A model generated the notes under the pieces. It searched no databases. It had not been told where the DNA came from and saw only the letters and a list, made by a program, of their open reading frames with translations. From positions 1-26,041 of the forward strand of contig CANBQJ010000030.1 in assembly GCA_947371645.1 (NCBI GenBank): a stretch of 26,041 bases of DNA. Direction: 5' to 3'. Of the stretch, positions 1 to 11,304 are shown piece by piece. The first letter of the stretch is position 1; every line of letters begins with the position of its first letter. Position numbers and translations under genes: made by a program. Source of the DNA: Burkholderiales bacterium (GTDB lineage Bacteria > Pseudomonadota > Gammaproteobacteria > Burkholderiales > Burkholderiaceae).

Positions 1-1335
1 GCCTTCGAGCAGCATGTGCTGTCCATGAAGGACAACGACCAGAGCGCCAACCTGCGCGCCTTGATCGACGCGGGCGTGAGCTCCTTCAAGATCGAAGGCC
101 GCTACAAGGACATGGGCTACGTGAAGAACATCACCGCCCACTACCGCCGTCTGTTGGATGAAGTGCTGGAAGAGCGCCCGCAGCTGAAGCGTTCGTCTTC
201 AGGCGAGACCACGCTGTTCTTCATGCCCGACCCGGACCGCAACTTCAACCGCGGCAGCACCGATTACTTCGTGAACGGCCGCAAGGAAGACATCGGTGCC
301 TTCGATTCACCCAAGCACCTGGGCCAGCACGTGGGCGAAGTGGCCAAGGTGGGCGACACCTGGTTTGACGTGGCACTCAACCAGCCAGAAGCCAACGCCC
401 TGCACAACGGCGACGGCCTGAACTACCTCACGCTGACCAAGGACATCGTGGGCGTGCAGGTGAACACCGCCGAGCCCGTGGGCAAGTCGGGCCGCTTGTG
501 GCGCGTGCACCCCAACGAAGACATCGCTGCGCTCACCGACCTGAAATCGGGCGTGCAGGTCAACCGCAACCGCGATTGGGGCTGGGAAAACCTGCTGGGC
601 AAGAAGTCATCCGAGCGCCGCATTGGTGTGCACCTGCACCTGGAAGACACGGCCACCGGCCTGCGCCTGCACCTGCTGGACGACGATGGCTTTGCCGCGC
701 AAGCCGAGATGGCCTGCGACAAGCAGGTGGCCCAGCACGCCGACAAGGCAGAAGCCAGCCTGCGCGACAACCTGGGCAAGCTGGGCACCACCATCTTTGA
801 GCTCAATGACTTGACGCTTGCCACGGCCCAGCCCTGGTTCGTGCCGGCCTCGGTGGTCAATGGCCTGCGCCGCGACGGCATCGCCGCGCTCGAGGCCGCG
901 CGCGATGCGGGTTTCGAGCGCCTGCAGCGCACGCCAGCGGTGGACCCGCCAGCGCCGTATCCGGAAGACACCCTGAGCTACCTGGCCAACGTGTTCAACC
1001 ACAAGGCGCGCGACTTCTACGCCCAACATGGCGTGAAGGTGATCGAAGCGGCCTACGAGAGCCACGAAGAGCTGGGCGAAGTCAGCCTGATGATCACCAA
1101 GCACTGTGTGCGCTTCTCGCTGAGCCTGTGCCCCAAGCAGGCCAAGGGCGTGACGGGTGTGCAAGGCACAGTGAAGGCCGAGCCGCTGCAGCTGATCAAT
1201 GGCAAAGAGAAGCTGACCCTGCGCTTCGACTGCAAACCCTGCGAGATGCACGTGGTAGGCAAGATGAAGAAGTCGGTGCTCAACCAGCTGCCGGCGGCCC
1301 CCATCCAGTTCTACCGCAGCCGGCCCGGGGCCTGA
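1..1335 (+). CDS. rlhA: RlhA-type U32 family protein (23S rRNA 5-hydroxycytidine synthase), 5'-truncated
   Basis: The reading frame is open from base 1, so the true start lies outside the window; 444 residues are visible. The first part carries the end of the U32 domain (SSFKIEGRYKDMGYVKNI). It is followed by a long DUF3656-like middle region and a C-terminal part with the cysteines KHCVRFSLSLCPK and CKPCEMHVVG. E. coli RlhA (YdcP) is about 650 residues, so roughly 210 N-terminal residues are missing. Known for the family: RlhA hydroxylates C2501 of 23S rRNA using prephenate-linked chemistry and iron, while shorter relatives (TrhP/YegQ, about 450 residues) act on tRNA uridine. The long C-terminal extension favours RlhA over TrhP. 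No proteolytic activity should be assumed despite the peptidase U32 label. It converges with the next gene. Confidence 0.85.
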   Translation, partial: AFEQHVLSMKDNDQSANLRALIDAGVSSFKIEGRYKDMGYVKNITAHYRRLLDEVLEERPQLKRSSSGETTLFFMPDPDRNFNRGSTDYFVNGRKEDIGAFDSPKHLGQHVGEVAKVGDTWFDVALNQPEANALHNGDGLNYLTLTKDIVGVQVNTAEPVGKSGRLWRVHPNEDIAALTDLKSGVQVNRNRDWGWENLLGKKSSERRIGVHLHLEDTATGLRLHLLDDDGFAAQAEMACDKQVAQHADKAEASLRDNLGKLGTTIFELNDLTLATAQPWFVPASVVNGLRRDGIAALEAARDAGFERLQRTPAVDPPAPYPEDTLSYLANVFNHKARDFYAQHGVKVIEAAYESHEELGEVSLMITKHCVRFSLSLCPKQAKGVTGVQGTVKAEPLQLINGKEKLTLRFDCKPCEMHVVGKMKKSVLNQLPAAPIQFYRSRPGA

Positions 1336-1342
1336 GCAAGGG

Positions 1343-1360
1343 CTGAGGGTCGTTCCTCAG
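1343..1360. terminator. Hairpin between convergent genes, possible bidirectional terminator
   Basis: CTGAGG and CCTCAG form a 6-bp stem around a 6-base loop. The hairpin lies just after the rlhA stop and covers the stop codon of the converging gene. There is no U-tract on either side, so termination by this element is only a possibility. Confidence 0.3.
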
Positions 1361-1740
1361 AGCAACTGGTCTTTGGCCAGGAAGTAGCGGCGGGCATAGG
1401 CCACGACCTGGGCATCCGTGGGGTGGTCCACCGTTTCAATGCCCACCACCTTGTCGCCCACGGCTTTGTCGTGTGACTGCAGGTGTTTGAGCAGCGCCAG
1501 CTTGGCCTGCCCCGGGCCGATGATCAGCACCTCTTGGGCACCCGCCAGGGCCTGGGCCACGGCGTGGTAGTAGTGCTGGTCCTCCGGCGCACGCGCACCA
1601 CTGACGGTGCCGCTTTTGAGGTGCAGCTTGGCGTGGGGTTTGGCCGGGTGAACGATGGACTTTTCAACGTCGTCCGGGCTGATGTGCATGACGTGGGCTT
1701 CTGAGTGGTCAACCCAGACCACGGCGTGAAAGTGAGACAT
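1357..1740 (-). CDS. Small eRF1-domain-3-like protein (annotated elsewhere as translational machinery protein)
   Basis: This is a 127-residue soluble protein without signal peptide or membrane segment. It begins MSHFHAVVWVDHSEAHVMHI, a beta-strand pattern seen in bacterial proteins related to eRF1 domain 3. Its core has YYHAVAQALAGAQEVLIIGPGQAK, resembling the GPG-containing turn of that fold, and it ends in a helix rich in tyrosine and arginine. The ATG is preceded by AGAGGA at good spacing. The eukaryotic and archaeal relatives act in translation termination or ribosome rescue, but this protein is a single short domain lacking the peptide-release GGQ domain, so it cannot be a release factor by itself. 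The assignment rests on fold-level resemblance and the cellular role is unknown. Confidence 0.7.
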   Translation of the reverse strand: MSHFHAVVWVDHSEAHVMHISPDDVEKSIVHPAKPHAKLHLKSGTVSGARAPEDQHYYHAVAQALAGAQEVLIIGPGQAKLALLKHLQSHDKAVGDKVVGIETVDHPTDAQVVAYARRYFLAKDQLL

Positions 1741-1895
1741 GGCGTTCCTCTGCTGGAATCTATGAACAAGCTCAGCCTACGCCTGAAGTGAGGCCCCGCC
1801 CATCACCCTCGTGCTTATCACGGCCTTCCTTGATCTGAGTGAAATCTTCATGCCCTCGTCGTGGCGTTGTCACACGCCCTGGCGACCATCAAGCC

Positions 1896-2804
1896 ATGCG
1901 GAACTGGATCGACGCCCCTCTCCTGAAGGCCTTGACCTCGCCCGGTGGCTTTGGCGCCGCCCCAGGGCGTGAACCAGACACCCCGCCCGATGATGAACTC
2001 GAAGGCCACATCAGGGTGCGCACGGCCTGGATCTCCGATGTGCACCTGGGCACACCCGGCTGCCAGGCCCATGCCCTGCTGGATTTCCTCAAGCAGGTCG
2101 ACTGCGACACGCTTTACCTCGTGGGCGACATCATCGACGGCTGGCAACTGCGCCGCAGCTGGTACTGGCCGCAGGCCCACAACGACGTCGTGCAAAAGCT
2201 CTTGCGCAAAGCCCGCAAGGGCACCCGCGTGATCTTCATCCCCGGCAACCACGACGAGTTCGCACGCAAGTTCCTGGGCCACAGCTTCGGGGGCGTGGAG
2301 GTGGCCGAAGAGTGGATCCACACCACCGCCGACGGCCGCCGCCTGTGGGTCACCCACGGCGATCTTTACGACGGCGTCATCCAGTGCGCGCGCTGGCTGG
2401 CCTTGCTGGGCGACACGCTCTACGAATTCACGCTCAAGCTCAACCGTCACCTGAACTCGTGGCGCGCGCGCATGGGCCTGCCCTACTGGTCCTTGTCCAA
2501 GTACCTCAAGCTCAAGGTCAAGCGGGCCGTGAGCTACGTGGGCGACTTTGAATCTGCGCTGGCCCGGGAGGCCCGCAAGCGCGGCGTCGATGGCCTGGTG
2601 TGTGGCCACATCCACCATGCGGAGATGCGCACGGTAGAGGGCATCCTGTACTGCAACGACGGCGACTGGGTGGAGAGCCTCACCGCACTGGTGGAGCACG
2701 AAGACGGCCAGCTGGCCATCCTGGATTGGGCCGCCCACATGCAGGACATGGCGTTGGCCCGCCAGGCCGCGTGGCGCAGCACCCGTCAGCAAGAAACAGC
2801 CTGA
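1896..2804 (+). CDS. LpxH-like metallophosphoesterase (UDP-2,3-diacylglucosamine diphosphatase family)
   Basis: A 302-residue calcineurin-like phosphoesterase with every metal-site motif present: SDVHLG (D48, H50), GDIIDGW (D78), PGNHDE (N118, H119, D120), THGD (H154) and CGHIHH (H238, H240). Classic LpxH cleaves UDP-2,3-diacylglucosamine to lipid X in lipid A synthesis, at the inner face of the membrane, and is about 240 residues. This protein belongs to the longer COG2908 branch, with about 40 extra N-terminal residues and an inserted helical section (residues 160-215) containing RHLNSWRARMGLPYWSLS. It may act on another nucleotide-linked or phosphorylated lipid. I chose the ATG at 1896; an in-frame GTG at 1839 would add 19 unconvincing residues. 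Neither start has a clear ribosome binding site. No lipid A genes are adjacent, so the substrate is not settled. Confidence 0.8.
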   Translation: MRNWIDAPLLKALTSPGGFGAAPGREPDTPPDDELEGHIRVRTAWISDVHLGTPGCQAHALLDFLKQVDCDTLYLVGDIIDGWQLRRSWYWPQAHNDVVQKLLRKARKGTRVIFIPGNHDEFARKFLGHSFGGVEVAEEWIHTTADGRRLWVTHGDLYDGVIQCARWLALLGDTLYEFTLKLNRHLNSWRARMGLPYWSLSKYLKLKVKRAVSYVGDFESALAREARKRGVDGLVCGHIHHAEMRTVEGILYCNDGDWVESLTALVEHEDGQLAILDWAAHMQDMALARQAAWRSTRQQETA

Positions 2805-2849
2805 AGCACGTGGCGCCAGGCTGCTGTTGCGCTGAAAGGCCTGCCTGGT

Positions 2850-5924
<3,075 letters not shown>

Positions 5925-5928
5925 GGGG

Positions 5929-6516
5929 TCACCGATCCTGGCGGCGTGCACGCACCACCGCAATGCCCAACAGCCCCAGGCTCATCAGGCCCATCGCAGC
6001 CGGCTCTGGCACCGCAGTGGGGGTGATGTGCATGGCTTCGGTGCTCGTGAGGCGCGCACCGGTGGCCCAGTCGGTGACCTCACCGCGCGTGTCACCCAAG
6101 GGGCCCATGCCCGTGGCAAAAGCGTAGCCCGTTGTGGGCGCCAGGCCTTCCAGCGCGAACTCGTCGGGCACCCAGTTGGTGGCGATGCCTTCGAAGGTCT
6201 GGCCATCGGCCATCACGCTGGTGCCCAGCGTGGGGCTGGTCGTGTCCCACACGAAGCCGTTGACGTCCGCAAGGGTGTGGGAGAAGGCGGGGATCAGGTC
6301 CGTGCCGTTGAAATTGAGCAGCAACTGACTCACTTCGCCTTCGTCGAAGAATGAAATGAAGCCGTCGCCGTTGACGTCGCTGCCTTCGAAGGTGCCCGAC
6401 ACCGTGCCGCCGCCCTGGTAGCCTGACTGCTCGAAGCTGTAGGTGGTGGCGTGCGCTGCGGTCATGGCCATCAGGGCCGCAGCCCCCATGGCCAGCCAGG
6501 TTTGTTTGAACGTCAT
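5929..6516 (-). CDS. PEP-CTERM sorting-domain protein with an EF-hand-like loop
   Basis: A 195-residue secreted protein. The signal peptide MTFKQTWLAMGAAALMAMTAAHA is followed by a short beta-rich domain. The C-terminus is a textbook PEP-CTERM signal: VPEP at 169-172, a hydrophobic segment (GLMSLGLLGIAVV), then a basic tail (RARRQDR). In this system an exosortase (EpsH/XrtA class) removes the tail during export to the surface; no exosortase gene is visible here, so it must be encoded elsewhere. Residues 47-58 (DVNGDGFISFFD) match the EF-hand calcium loop spacing. The chosen ATG is preceded by GGAAG; a longer in-frame start at 6585 would spoil the signal peptide. It is the first gene of a two-gene unit with the diheme propeller protein. 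Exact function is unknown. Confidence 0.85.
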   Translation of the reverse strand: MTFKQTWLAMGAAALMAMTAAHATTYSFEQSGYQGGGTVSGTFEGSDVNGDGFISFFDEGEVSQLLLNFNGTDLIPAFSHTLADVNGFVWDTTSPTLGTSVMADGQTFEGIATNWVPDEFALEGLAPTTGYAFATGMGPLGDTRGEVTDWATGARLTSTEAMHITPTAVPEPAAMGLMSLGLLGIAVVRARRQDR

Positions 6517-6557
6517 GCTTGCTTCCAATGGCCACTTCGGACGGGGCCTTGCGGGGC

Positions 6558-6586
6558 AGGATAGCAAGGGCATTTCGCAGGCCAAA
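6558..6586 (-). promoter_or_regulatory. Candidate sigma-70 promoter of the PEP-CTERM/diheme operon
   Basis: On the minus strand there is a TTTGGC -35 box (6581-6586), a 17-base spacer and an extended -10, TGC-TATCCT (6558-6563). Transcription would start near 6551 and leave a leader of about 35 bases with the GGAAG ribosome binding site. Found by eye only. Confidence 0.4.
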
Positions 6587-6695
6587 CCATGGAAACCCCC
6601 TGCGGGCCTCGCTCCCCCCCTGAACCGGTGAGGCGCCAGGGCAAAATGGACGTCCTCACCGTCCCCCCTTCACCACACCGTTGCCCCGCACGCCC

Positions 6696-7010
6696 ATGGC
6701 CTTCGCTGACCAACTCAAGACCCTGCCCTCTGCCGCCCATCTGGCCGCCATCGAATTGCTCGACGCCACAGGCGCCGTGGTCGCCCGCATCGAGAACAAG
6801 CCTGGCCAGGCCGGGTCATTGACGGTCTACGCCGCCATGGCCGCCAAGCATGGCGCGATCAACGCCCAGGCAGCGCAGGAGGCACTGGAGATCTATGCAG
6901 AGCACACAGCCGATGCGCGCAGCAACCCTGGCAAGCACCCCAACATCGACCGGCTGATCGACCTGCTGAGCGCCGGCCAGACGCTGACGGTTCGCCCCGT
7001 GGCGGCCTGA
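6696..7010 (+). CDS. DUF2322 family protein
   Basis: A 104-residue cytosolic protein starting MAFADQLKTLP and containing the recognisable DUF2322 pattern: ELLDATGAVVARIENKPGQAGSL, IYAEHTADAR, then NPGKHPNIDRLIDLL. No signal peptide, membrane segment or catalytic motif is evident, and no function is established for the family to my knowledge. I start it at the ATG at 6696, as the family usually begins M-[AS]-F-A-D; an in-frame TTG at 6681 would add five residues. There is no clear ribosome binding site. It is divergent from the PEP-CTERM gene and ends in front of a strong terminator shared with purL. The gap of 179 bases upstream is rich in C-runs and shows no confident promoter for this gene. 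Confidence 0.75.
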   Translation: MAFADQLKTLPSAAHLAAIELLDATGAVVARIENKPGQAGSLTVYAAMAAKHGAINAQAAQEALEIYAEHTADARSNPGKHPNIDRLIDLLSAGQTLTVRPVAA

Positions 7011-7024
7011 GCGCGCGCATGAAA

Positions 7025-7046
7025 AAGGGGCGCCGAAGCGCCCCTT
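7025..7046 (-). terminator. Intrinsic terminator of purL with UUCG tetraloop
   Basis: AAGGGGCGC and GCGCCCCTT form a 9-bp perfect stem. On the minus strand the loop is TTCG closed by C-G, the very stable cUUCGg tetraloop, and the stem runs into TTTTT. This is a strong terminator for purL. It may also stop the converging DUF2322 transcript, but with a poor U-tract on that side. Confidence 0.85.
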
Positions 7047-7070
7047 GTCAATTGCTCTGCTGGCGGCCGG

Positions 7071-10000
7071 TCAGCCCACCCACTTGCGTGCGTTGCGGAA
7101 CATGCGCAGCCAAGGGCTGGGCGCGCTCTTGTCGCCACTGGTCCAGCTCATCTGCACGTTGCGGAACACGCGCTCGGGGTGCGGCATCATGGCCGTGAAG
7201 CGGCCGTCTGCCGTGGTCACGCTGCACAAGCCACCGGGTGAGCCGTTCGGGTTGAAGGGGTAAACCTCGGTGGGCTCGCCCGTGTGGTCGACGAAGCGCG
7301 CGGCCCTGTGCACCTTGGCCGCATCGCCACGTTGAGCGAAGTTGGCAAAGCCTTCACCATGCGCCACAGCGATAGGCATGCGGCTGCCCGCCATGCCCTC
7401 AAAGAAGATCGACGGGCTGTCCAGCACTTCGACCAGGCTCAGGCGCGCTTCGTAGCGTGTGCTCTGGTTGTGCGTGAACTTGGGCCAGTCCTGCGCACCG
7501 GGGATCAACGGGCTCAATGCCGCCAGCATCTGGCAGCCATTGCAGATGCCCAGGGCAAAGCTGTCCTGGCGGCCGAAGAAGGCCGCGAACTGCTCGGCCA
7601 GTTGCGGGTTGAACATGATGGACCGGGCCCAGCCCTCGCCAGCGCCCAGGGTGTCGCCGTAAGAGAAGCCACCGCAGGCGATGAAGCCCTGGAACTGGTC
7701 CAGGCGGGCGCGGCCCGCTTGCAGGTCGCTCATGTGCACGTCGAAGGTGTCAAACCCACCTTGCGCCACGGCGTAGGACATCTCCACCTGCGAGTTCACG
7801 CCCTGCTCGCGCAGGATGGCCACCTTGGGCCGTGCTGACCTGCCCTTGCCGATGAAGGGCGCGGCCACGTTGTCCAGCGGGTCGAAGCTCAAGCGCACAT
7901 GCAGGCCGGTGTCGGCGGCCTGGCCGATGCTGGCGTGCTCGCTGTCGGCGCAGGCGGGGTTGTCGCGCAGCTGGGCAATGCGCCAGCTCACCTCGTCCCA
8001 GGTCTTGTGCAGCTGCTCCAGCGGGGCGCTGAACACAGCCTTGGCATCGCGCCAGACCTGCACCTCTTGCGCGGCCTTGCCCTTCAGGTTGGGCTTGCCG
8101 ATCACATGGCTGTGGGCGCTCAGGCCATGGGCGCGCAGGGTCTGCAGCGCGGCATCGCGGTCGGTGCTGCGCACCTGCAGCACCACACCCAGTTCTTCAT
8201 TGAACAGCGCTTTGAGCGTCAGCTCGTTGCGGCGCTCGCCCACCTGGCCAGCCCAGTTCTTGGCGTCACCTGTGTCGGCACGGCTGTCGTCCACGCCGGT
8301 GCCCTCGGCCACCAGCATGTCCACATTGATGCTCACGCCCGTGTGGCCGGCAAAGGCCATTTCGCACACGGTGGCCCACAGGCCGCCGTCGCCACGGTCG
8401 TGGTAGGCCAGCAGCTTGCCTTCGGCGCGCAGCGCGTTCACGGCGTCCACCGTGGCCTTGAGCAGTTCGGGCTTGTCGAGGTCTGGTACCTCATTGCCAA
8501 ACTGCCCCAGCACCTGCGCCAGCATCGAGCCGGCCATGCGCTTCCTGCCTTCGCCCAGGTCGACGAGGATGAGGGCGGTGTCCAGCGGCTGGCCGTCTTC
8601 TTCGACGATCAGCTGCGGCGTGAGCGTGGGGCGCACGTCGTCGATCGACGCGAAGGCCGACACGATCAGCGACACGGGTGCCGTGACCTGCCTGGCCTGG
8701 CCTTGGTCGGCCCACTTGGTGCGCATGGACAGCGAGTCCTTGCCCACGGGGATGGACACGCCCAGCGCCGGGCAGAGGTCCATGCCCACGGCCTTGACCG
8801 TGTCGTACAGGGCCGCGTCTTCGCCGGGCTCGCCGCAGGCGGCCATCCAGTTGGCCGACAGCTTGACCTTGCTCAGCGTGATGGGCGCGGCCAGCAGGTT
8901 GGTGATGGCCTCGCCCACCGCCATGCGGCCCGAAGCCGGCGCATTGACCGAGGCCAGCGGCGTGCGCTCGCCCATGGCCATGGCTTCGCCGGCAAAGCCC
9001 TTGAAGTCGGCCAGGGTGACGGCGACGTCGGCCACGGGTACTTGCCAGGGGCCGACCATCTGGTCGCGGTGGTTGAGGCCGCCCACGGTGCGGTCGCCGA
9101 TGGTGATCAGGAAGCGCTTGCTGGCCACGGTGGGGTGGCGCAGCACGTCCAGCGCCACCTTGTCCAGGGACACACCCGTGAGGTCGACCTCGCCGCCGTC
9201 ATGGCTCACGCGCTTGACGTCGCGGTGCATCTTGGGCGGCTTGCCCAGCAGCACGTCCATGGGCATGTCGATGGCCATGCCTTCAGGCTTGCCGGCCTCG
9301 GGCTGCGTGCTGTCAGACAAGGTCAGCTGGCATTCGTCGGTGGTCACGCCCACCACGCCGAAGGGGCAGCGCTCGCGTTCGGCCATGGCGGTGAAGATGG
9401 GCAGGCTCTCTGGCGCGATGGCCATCACGTAGCGCTCCTGGCTTTCGTTGCACCAGATCTCTTTGGGCGCCAGGCCGGTTTCTTCCAGCGGCACCTGGCT
9501 CAAATCGAAACGCGCGCCCTTTCCTGCACCGTCCACCAGTTCGGGGAAGGCGTTGGAGATGCCGCCTGCGCCCACGTCGTGGATGGCCAGGATGGGGTTG
9601 TTGGCGCCCAGGCCCCAGCAATGGTTGATGACCTCTTGCGCGCGGCGCTGGATCTCGGGGTTGCCACGCTGCACCGAATCGAAATCCAGGCTGGCGGCGT
9701 TGGTGCCTGCTGCCATCGAGGAAGCGGCCGAACCGCCCATGCCGATGCGCATGCCCGGGCCACCCAGCTGGATCAGCAAAGTGCCAGCCGGAAACTGCAC
9801 CTTGTGCGTCTGCTCGCTGCTGATGGTGCCGATGCCCCCGGCGATCATGATGGGCTTGTGGTAGCCGCGGCGGATGGCGTCGGCGCCCTGCCCCACCGTC
9901 TGCTCGAACACGCGGAAGTAGCCACCCAGGTTGGAGCGGCCAAATTCATTGTTGAAGGCGGCGCCACCCAGCGGGCCTTCGATCATGATCTGCAGGGGGC

Positions 10001-11150
10001 TGGCGATGTGCTCGGGCTTGCCGTATTGCTCGGCCTCCCAGGGCTCGGGGTTGCCAGGCCCAGACAAGCCGGGCCGACCCGGCAGGTTCAGGTTGGACAC
10101 CGAAAAGCCCGTCAGGCCCGACTTGGGCCGCGAGCCCCGGCCGGTGGCGCCTTCGTCGCGGATCTCGCCGCCCGCACCGGTGGATGCGCCCGGGAAAGGC
10201 GAGATCGCCGTCGGGTGGTTGTGGGTCTCGACCTTCATCAGCACATGGGCCAGCTCTTCGCGGCCCTCGTACTGCGGCGCGTTGGTGTAGCCAGCGGGCA
10301 TCCAGCGCTCGATCACGTGGCCTGCCATCACCGAGGCGTTGTCCGAGTAGGCCACCACCGTGTGCTGCGGGTTGAGCTTTTCGGTGTTGCGGATCATGCC
10401 GAACATCGACAGGGGCTGGGCCTCGCCATCGATGGTGAACTCGGCGTTGAAGATCTTGTGGCGGCAGTGTTCGCTGTTGGCCTGCGCGAACATCATCAGC
10501 TCGACGTCGGTGGGGTTGCGCTTCAAGCCGGTGAAGGCATTCACCAGGTAGTCGATCTCGTCGTCGGACAGCGCCAGGCCGAACGTGACGTTGGCTTCGA
10601 CCAGCGCCTGACGGCCCGCACCCAAGACGTCCACGTGGGCCATGGGCTGGCCGGGTTGCTCGTCAAACAGGTGGCGGGCGTCGTCGCGGTTCAGCAGCAC
10701 GCTCTCCGTCATGCGGTCGTGCAGCAAGGCGGCGGCGGCCCGCAGCTCTTCAGCAGACAAGGCCTTGGCTGCACCGGTCAAGGTGCCGATCAGGCCGGAT
10801 TTCAGGGTGATGCGGAACTCGGTGACACGCTCGACGCGGCGGATGGCCAGCCCGCAGTTGTGGGCGATGTCCGTGGCCTTGGAAGCCCAGGGCGACACGG
10901 TGCCCAGGCGGGGCGCCACCACGATCAGGTCACCGTCCGAGCCGCCTTGGTAGGCGTCGCCATAGGCCAGCAGCGCAGCCAGCTTGTCCAGTTCGGCCTG
11001 AGGCAGGGCCTGGTCGAGGGCCACCCAGTGCACGAACCGGGCGTGCACCGCGCTGATCTTCGGGTTGATGGCCTGAAGCTGGGGCAGCAGGGCTTGGACG
11101 TGGTGCGGAGCCAGGGCGTTGCCACCCTCAAAATGCATCAGGGTCGACAT
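7071..11150 (-). CDS. purL: Phosphoribosylformylglycinamidine synthase, single-chain form
   Basis: This 1359-residue enzyme catalyses the fourth step of purine synthesis, converting FGAR plus glutamine and ATP to FGAM. The length and layout match the large proteobacterial PurL. An N-terminal PurS-like region (HFEGGNAL onward) and a linker come first. The two AIR-synthase-type halves include [16 protein letters not shown] and GGIGTI. A C-terminal class I glutamine amidotransferase follows, with nucleophile C1203 in GICNGCQM and the His and Glu of MPHPERV. I start it at the ATG at 11150 ([10 protein letters not shown]); a GTG at 11174 would add eight residues, and neither has a good ribosome binding site. 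Its leader contains alternative hairpins. It appears to be transcribed alone, ending at the UUCG terminator. Confidence 0.97.
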   Translation of the reverse strand: MSTLMHFEGGNALAPHHVQALLPQLQAINPKISAVHARFVHWVALDQALPQAELDKLAALLAYGDAYQGGSDGDLIVVAPRLGTVSPWASKATDIAHNCGLAIRRVERVTEFRITLKSGLIGTLTGAAKALSAEELRAAAALLHDRMTESVLLNRDDARHLFDEQPGQPMAHVDVLGAGRQALVEANVTFGLALSDDEIDYLVNAFTGLKRNPTDVELMMFAQANSEHCRHKIFNAEFTIDGEAQPLSMFGMIRNTEKLNPQHTVVAYSDNASVMAGHVIERWMPAGYTNAPQYEGREELAHVLMKVETHNHPTAISPFPGASTGAGGEIRDEGATGRGSRPKSGLTGFSVSNLNLPGRPGLSGPGNPEPWEAEQYGKPEHIASPLQIMIEGPLGGAAFNNEFGRSNLGGYFRVFEQTVGQGADAIRRGYHKPIMIAGGIGTISSEQTHKVQFPAGTLLIQLGGPGMRIGMGGSAASSMAAGTNAASLDFDSVQRGNPEIQRRAQEVINHCWGLGANNPILAIHDVGAGGISNAFPELVDGAGKGARFDLSQVPLEETGLAPKEIWCNESQERYVMAIAPESLPIFTAMAERERCPFGVVGVTTDECQLTLSDSTQPEAGKPEGMAIDMPMDVLLGKPPKMHRDVKRVSHDGGEVDLTGVSLDKVALDVLRHPTVASKRFLITIGDRTVGGLNHRDQMVGPWQVPVADVAVTLADFKGFAGEAMAMGERTPLASVNAPASGRMAVGEAITNLLAAPITLSKVKLSANWMAACGEPGEDAALYDTVKAVGMDLCPALGVSIPVGKDSLSMRTKWADQGQARQVTAPVSLIVSAFASIDDVRPTLTPQLIVEEDGQPLDTALILVDLGEGRKRMAGSMLAQVLGQFGNEVPDLDKPELLKATVDAVNALRAEGKLLAYHDRGDGGLWATVCEMAFAGHTGVSINVDMLVAEGTGVDDSRADTGDAKNWAGQVGERRNELTLKALFNEELGVVLQVRSTDRDAALQTLRAHGLSAHSHVIGKPNLKGKAAQEVQVWRDAKAVFSAPLEQLHKTWDEVSWRIAQLRDNPACADSEHASIGQAADTGLHVRLSFDPLDNVAAPFIGKGRSARPKVAILREQGVNSQVEMSYAVAQGGFDTFDVHMSDLQAGRARLDQFQGFIACGGFSYGDTLGAGEGWARSIMFNPQLAEQFAAFFGRQDSFALGICNGCQMLAALSPLIPGAQDWPKFTHNQSTRYEARLSLVEVLDSPSIFFEGMAGSRMPIAVAHGEGFANFAQRGDAAKVHRAARFVDHTGEPTEVYPFNPNGSPGGLCSVTTADGRFTAMMPHPERVFRNVQMSWTSGDKSAPSPWLRMFRNARKWVG

Positions 11151-11192
11151 CGCCAAAGTGGTGCGTTCGGTCACGAGGGGGCCTGAAAATGC

Positions 11193-11224
11193 GACCGCCC
11201 TGCACAGCAGGGCGTGGGGCGGTC
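11193..11224 (-). promoter_or_regulatory. Mutually exclusive hairpins in the purL upstream region
   Basis: CGCCCTGC/GCAGGGCG (11196-11203 with 11207-11214, 3-base loop) and GACCGCCC/GGGCGGTC (11193-11200 with 11217-11224) share bases, so full versions of both cannot form together. They lie 43-74 bases before the purL start, with a TAAAAT -10-like hexamer at 11241-11246 but no good -35. Their role is unknown; one may be the remnant of a terminator, although no U-tract follows. Confidence 0.35.
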
Positions 11225-11304
11225 TTGTGGAAGACCCGGCATTTTACCCGGGCTCAGGCCAGTCCGCACCCCTCAGACGCAGCCTGCCCCACCAAACATG
11301 CGAC

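Noticed and set aside
6443..6631. Small plus-strand open frame before the DUF2322 gene
   Set aside because: It is mostly antisense to the PEP-CTERM signal peptide, with no ribosome binding site or recognisable sequence.
6601..6680. C-rich runs between the PEP-CTERM and DUF2322 genes as a possible phase-variable promoter
   Set aside because: The runs are C7 and C6, and no -35/-10 pair with a spacer spanning them could be identified.
7899..11186. 1095-codon open frame on the plus strand opposite purL
   Set aside because: It is antisense to an intact, motif-complete purL; it is rich in His, Gly, Val and Gln with no family pattern, typical of a high-GC shadow frame.
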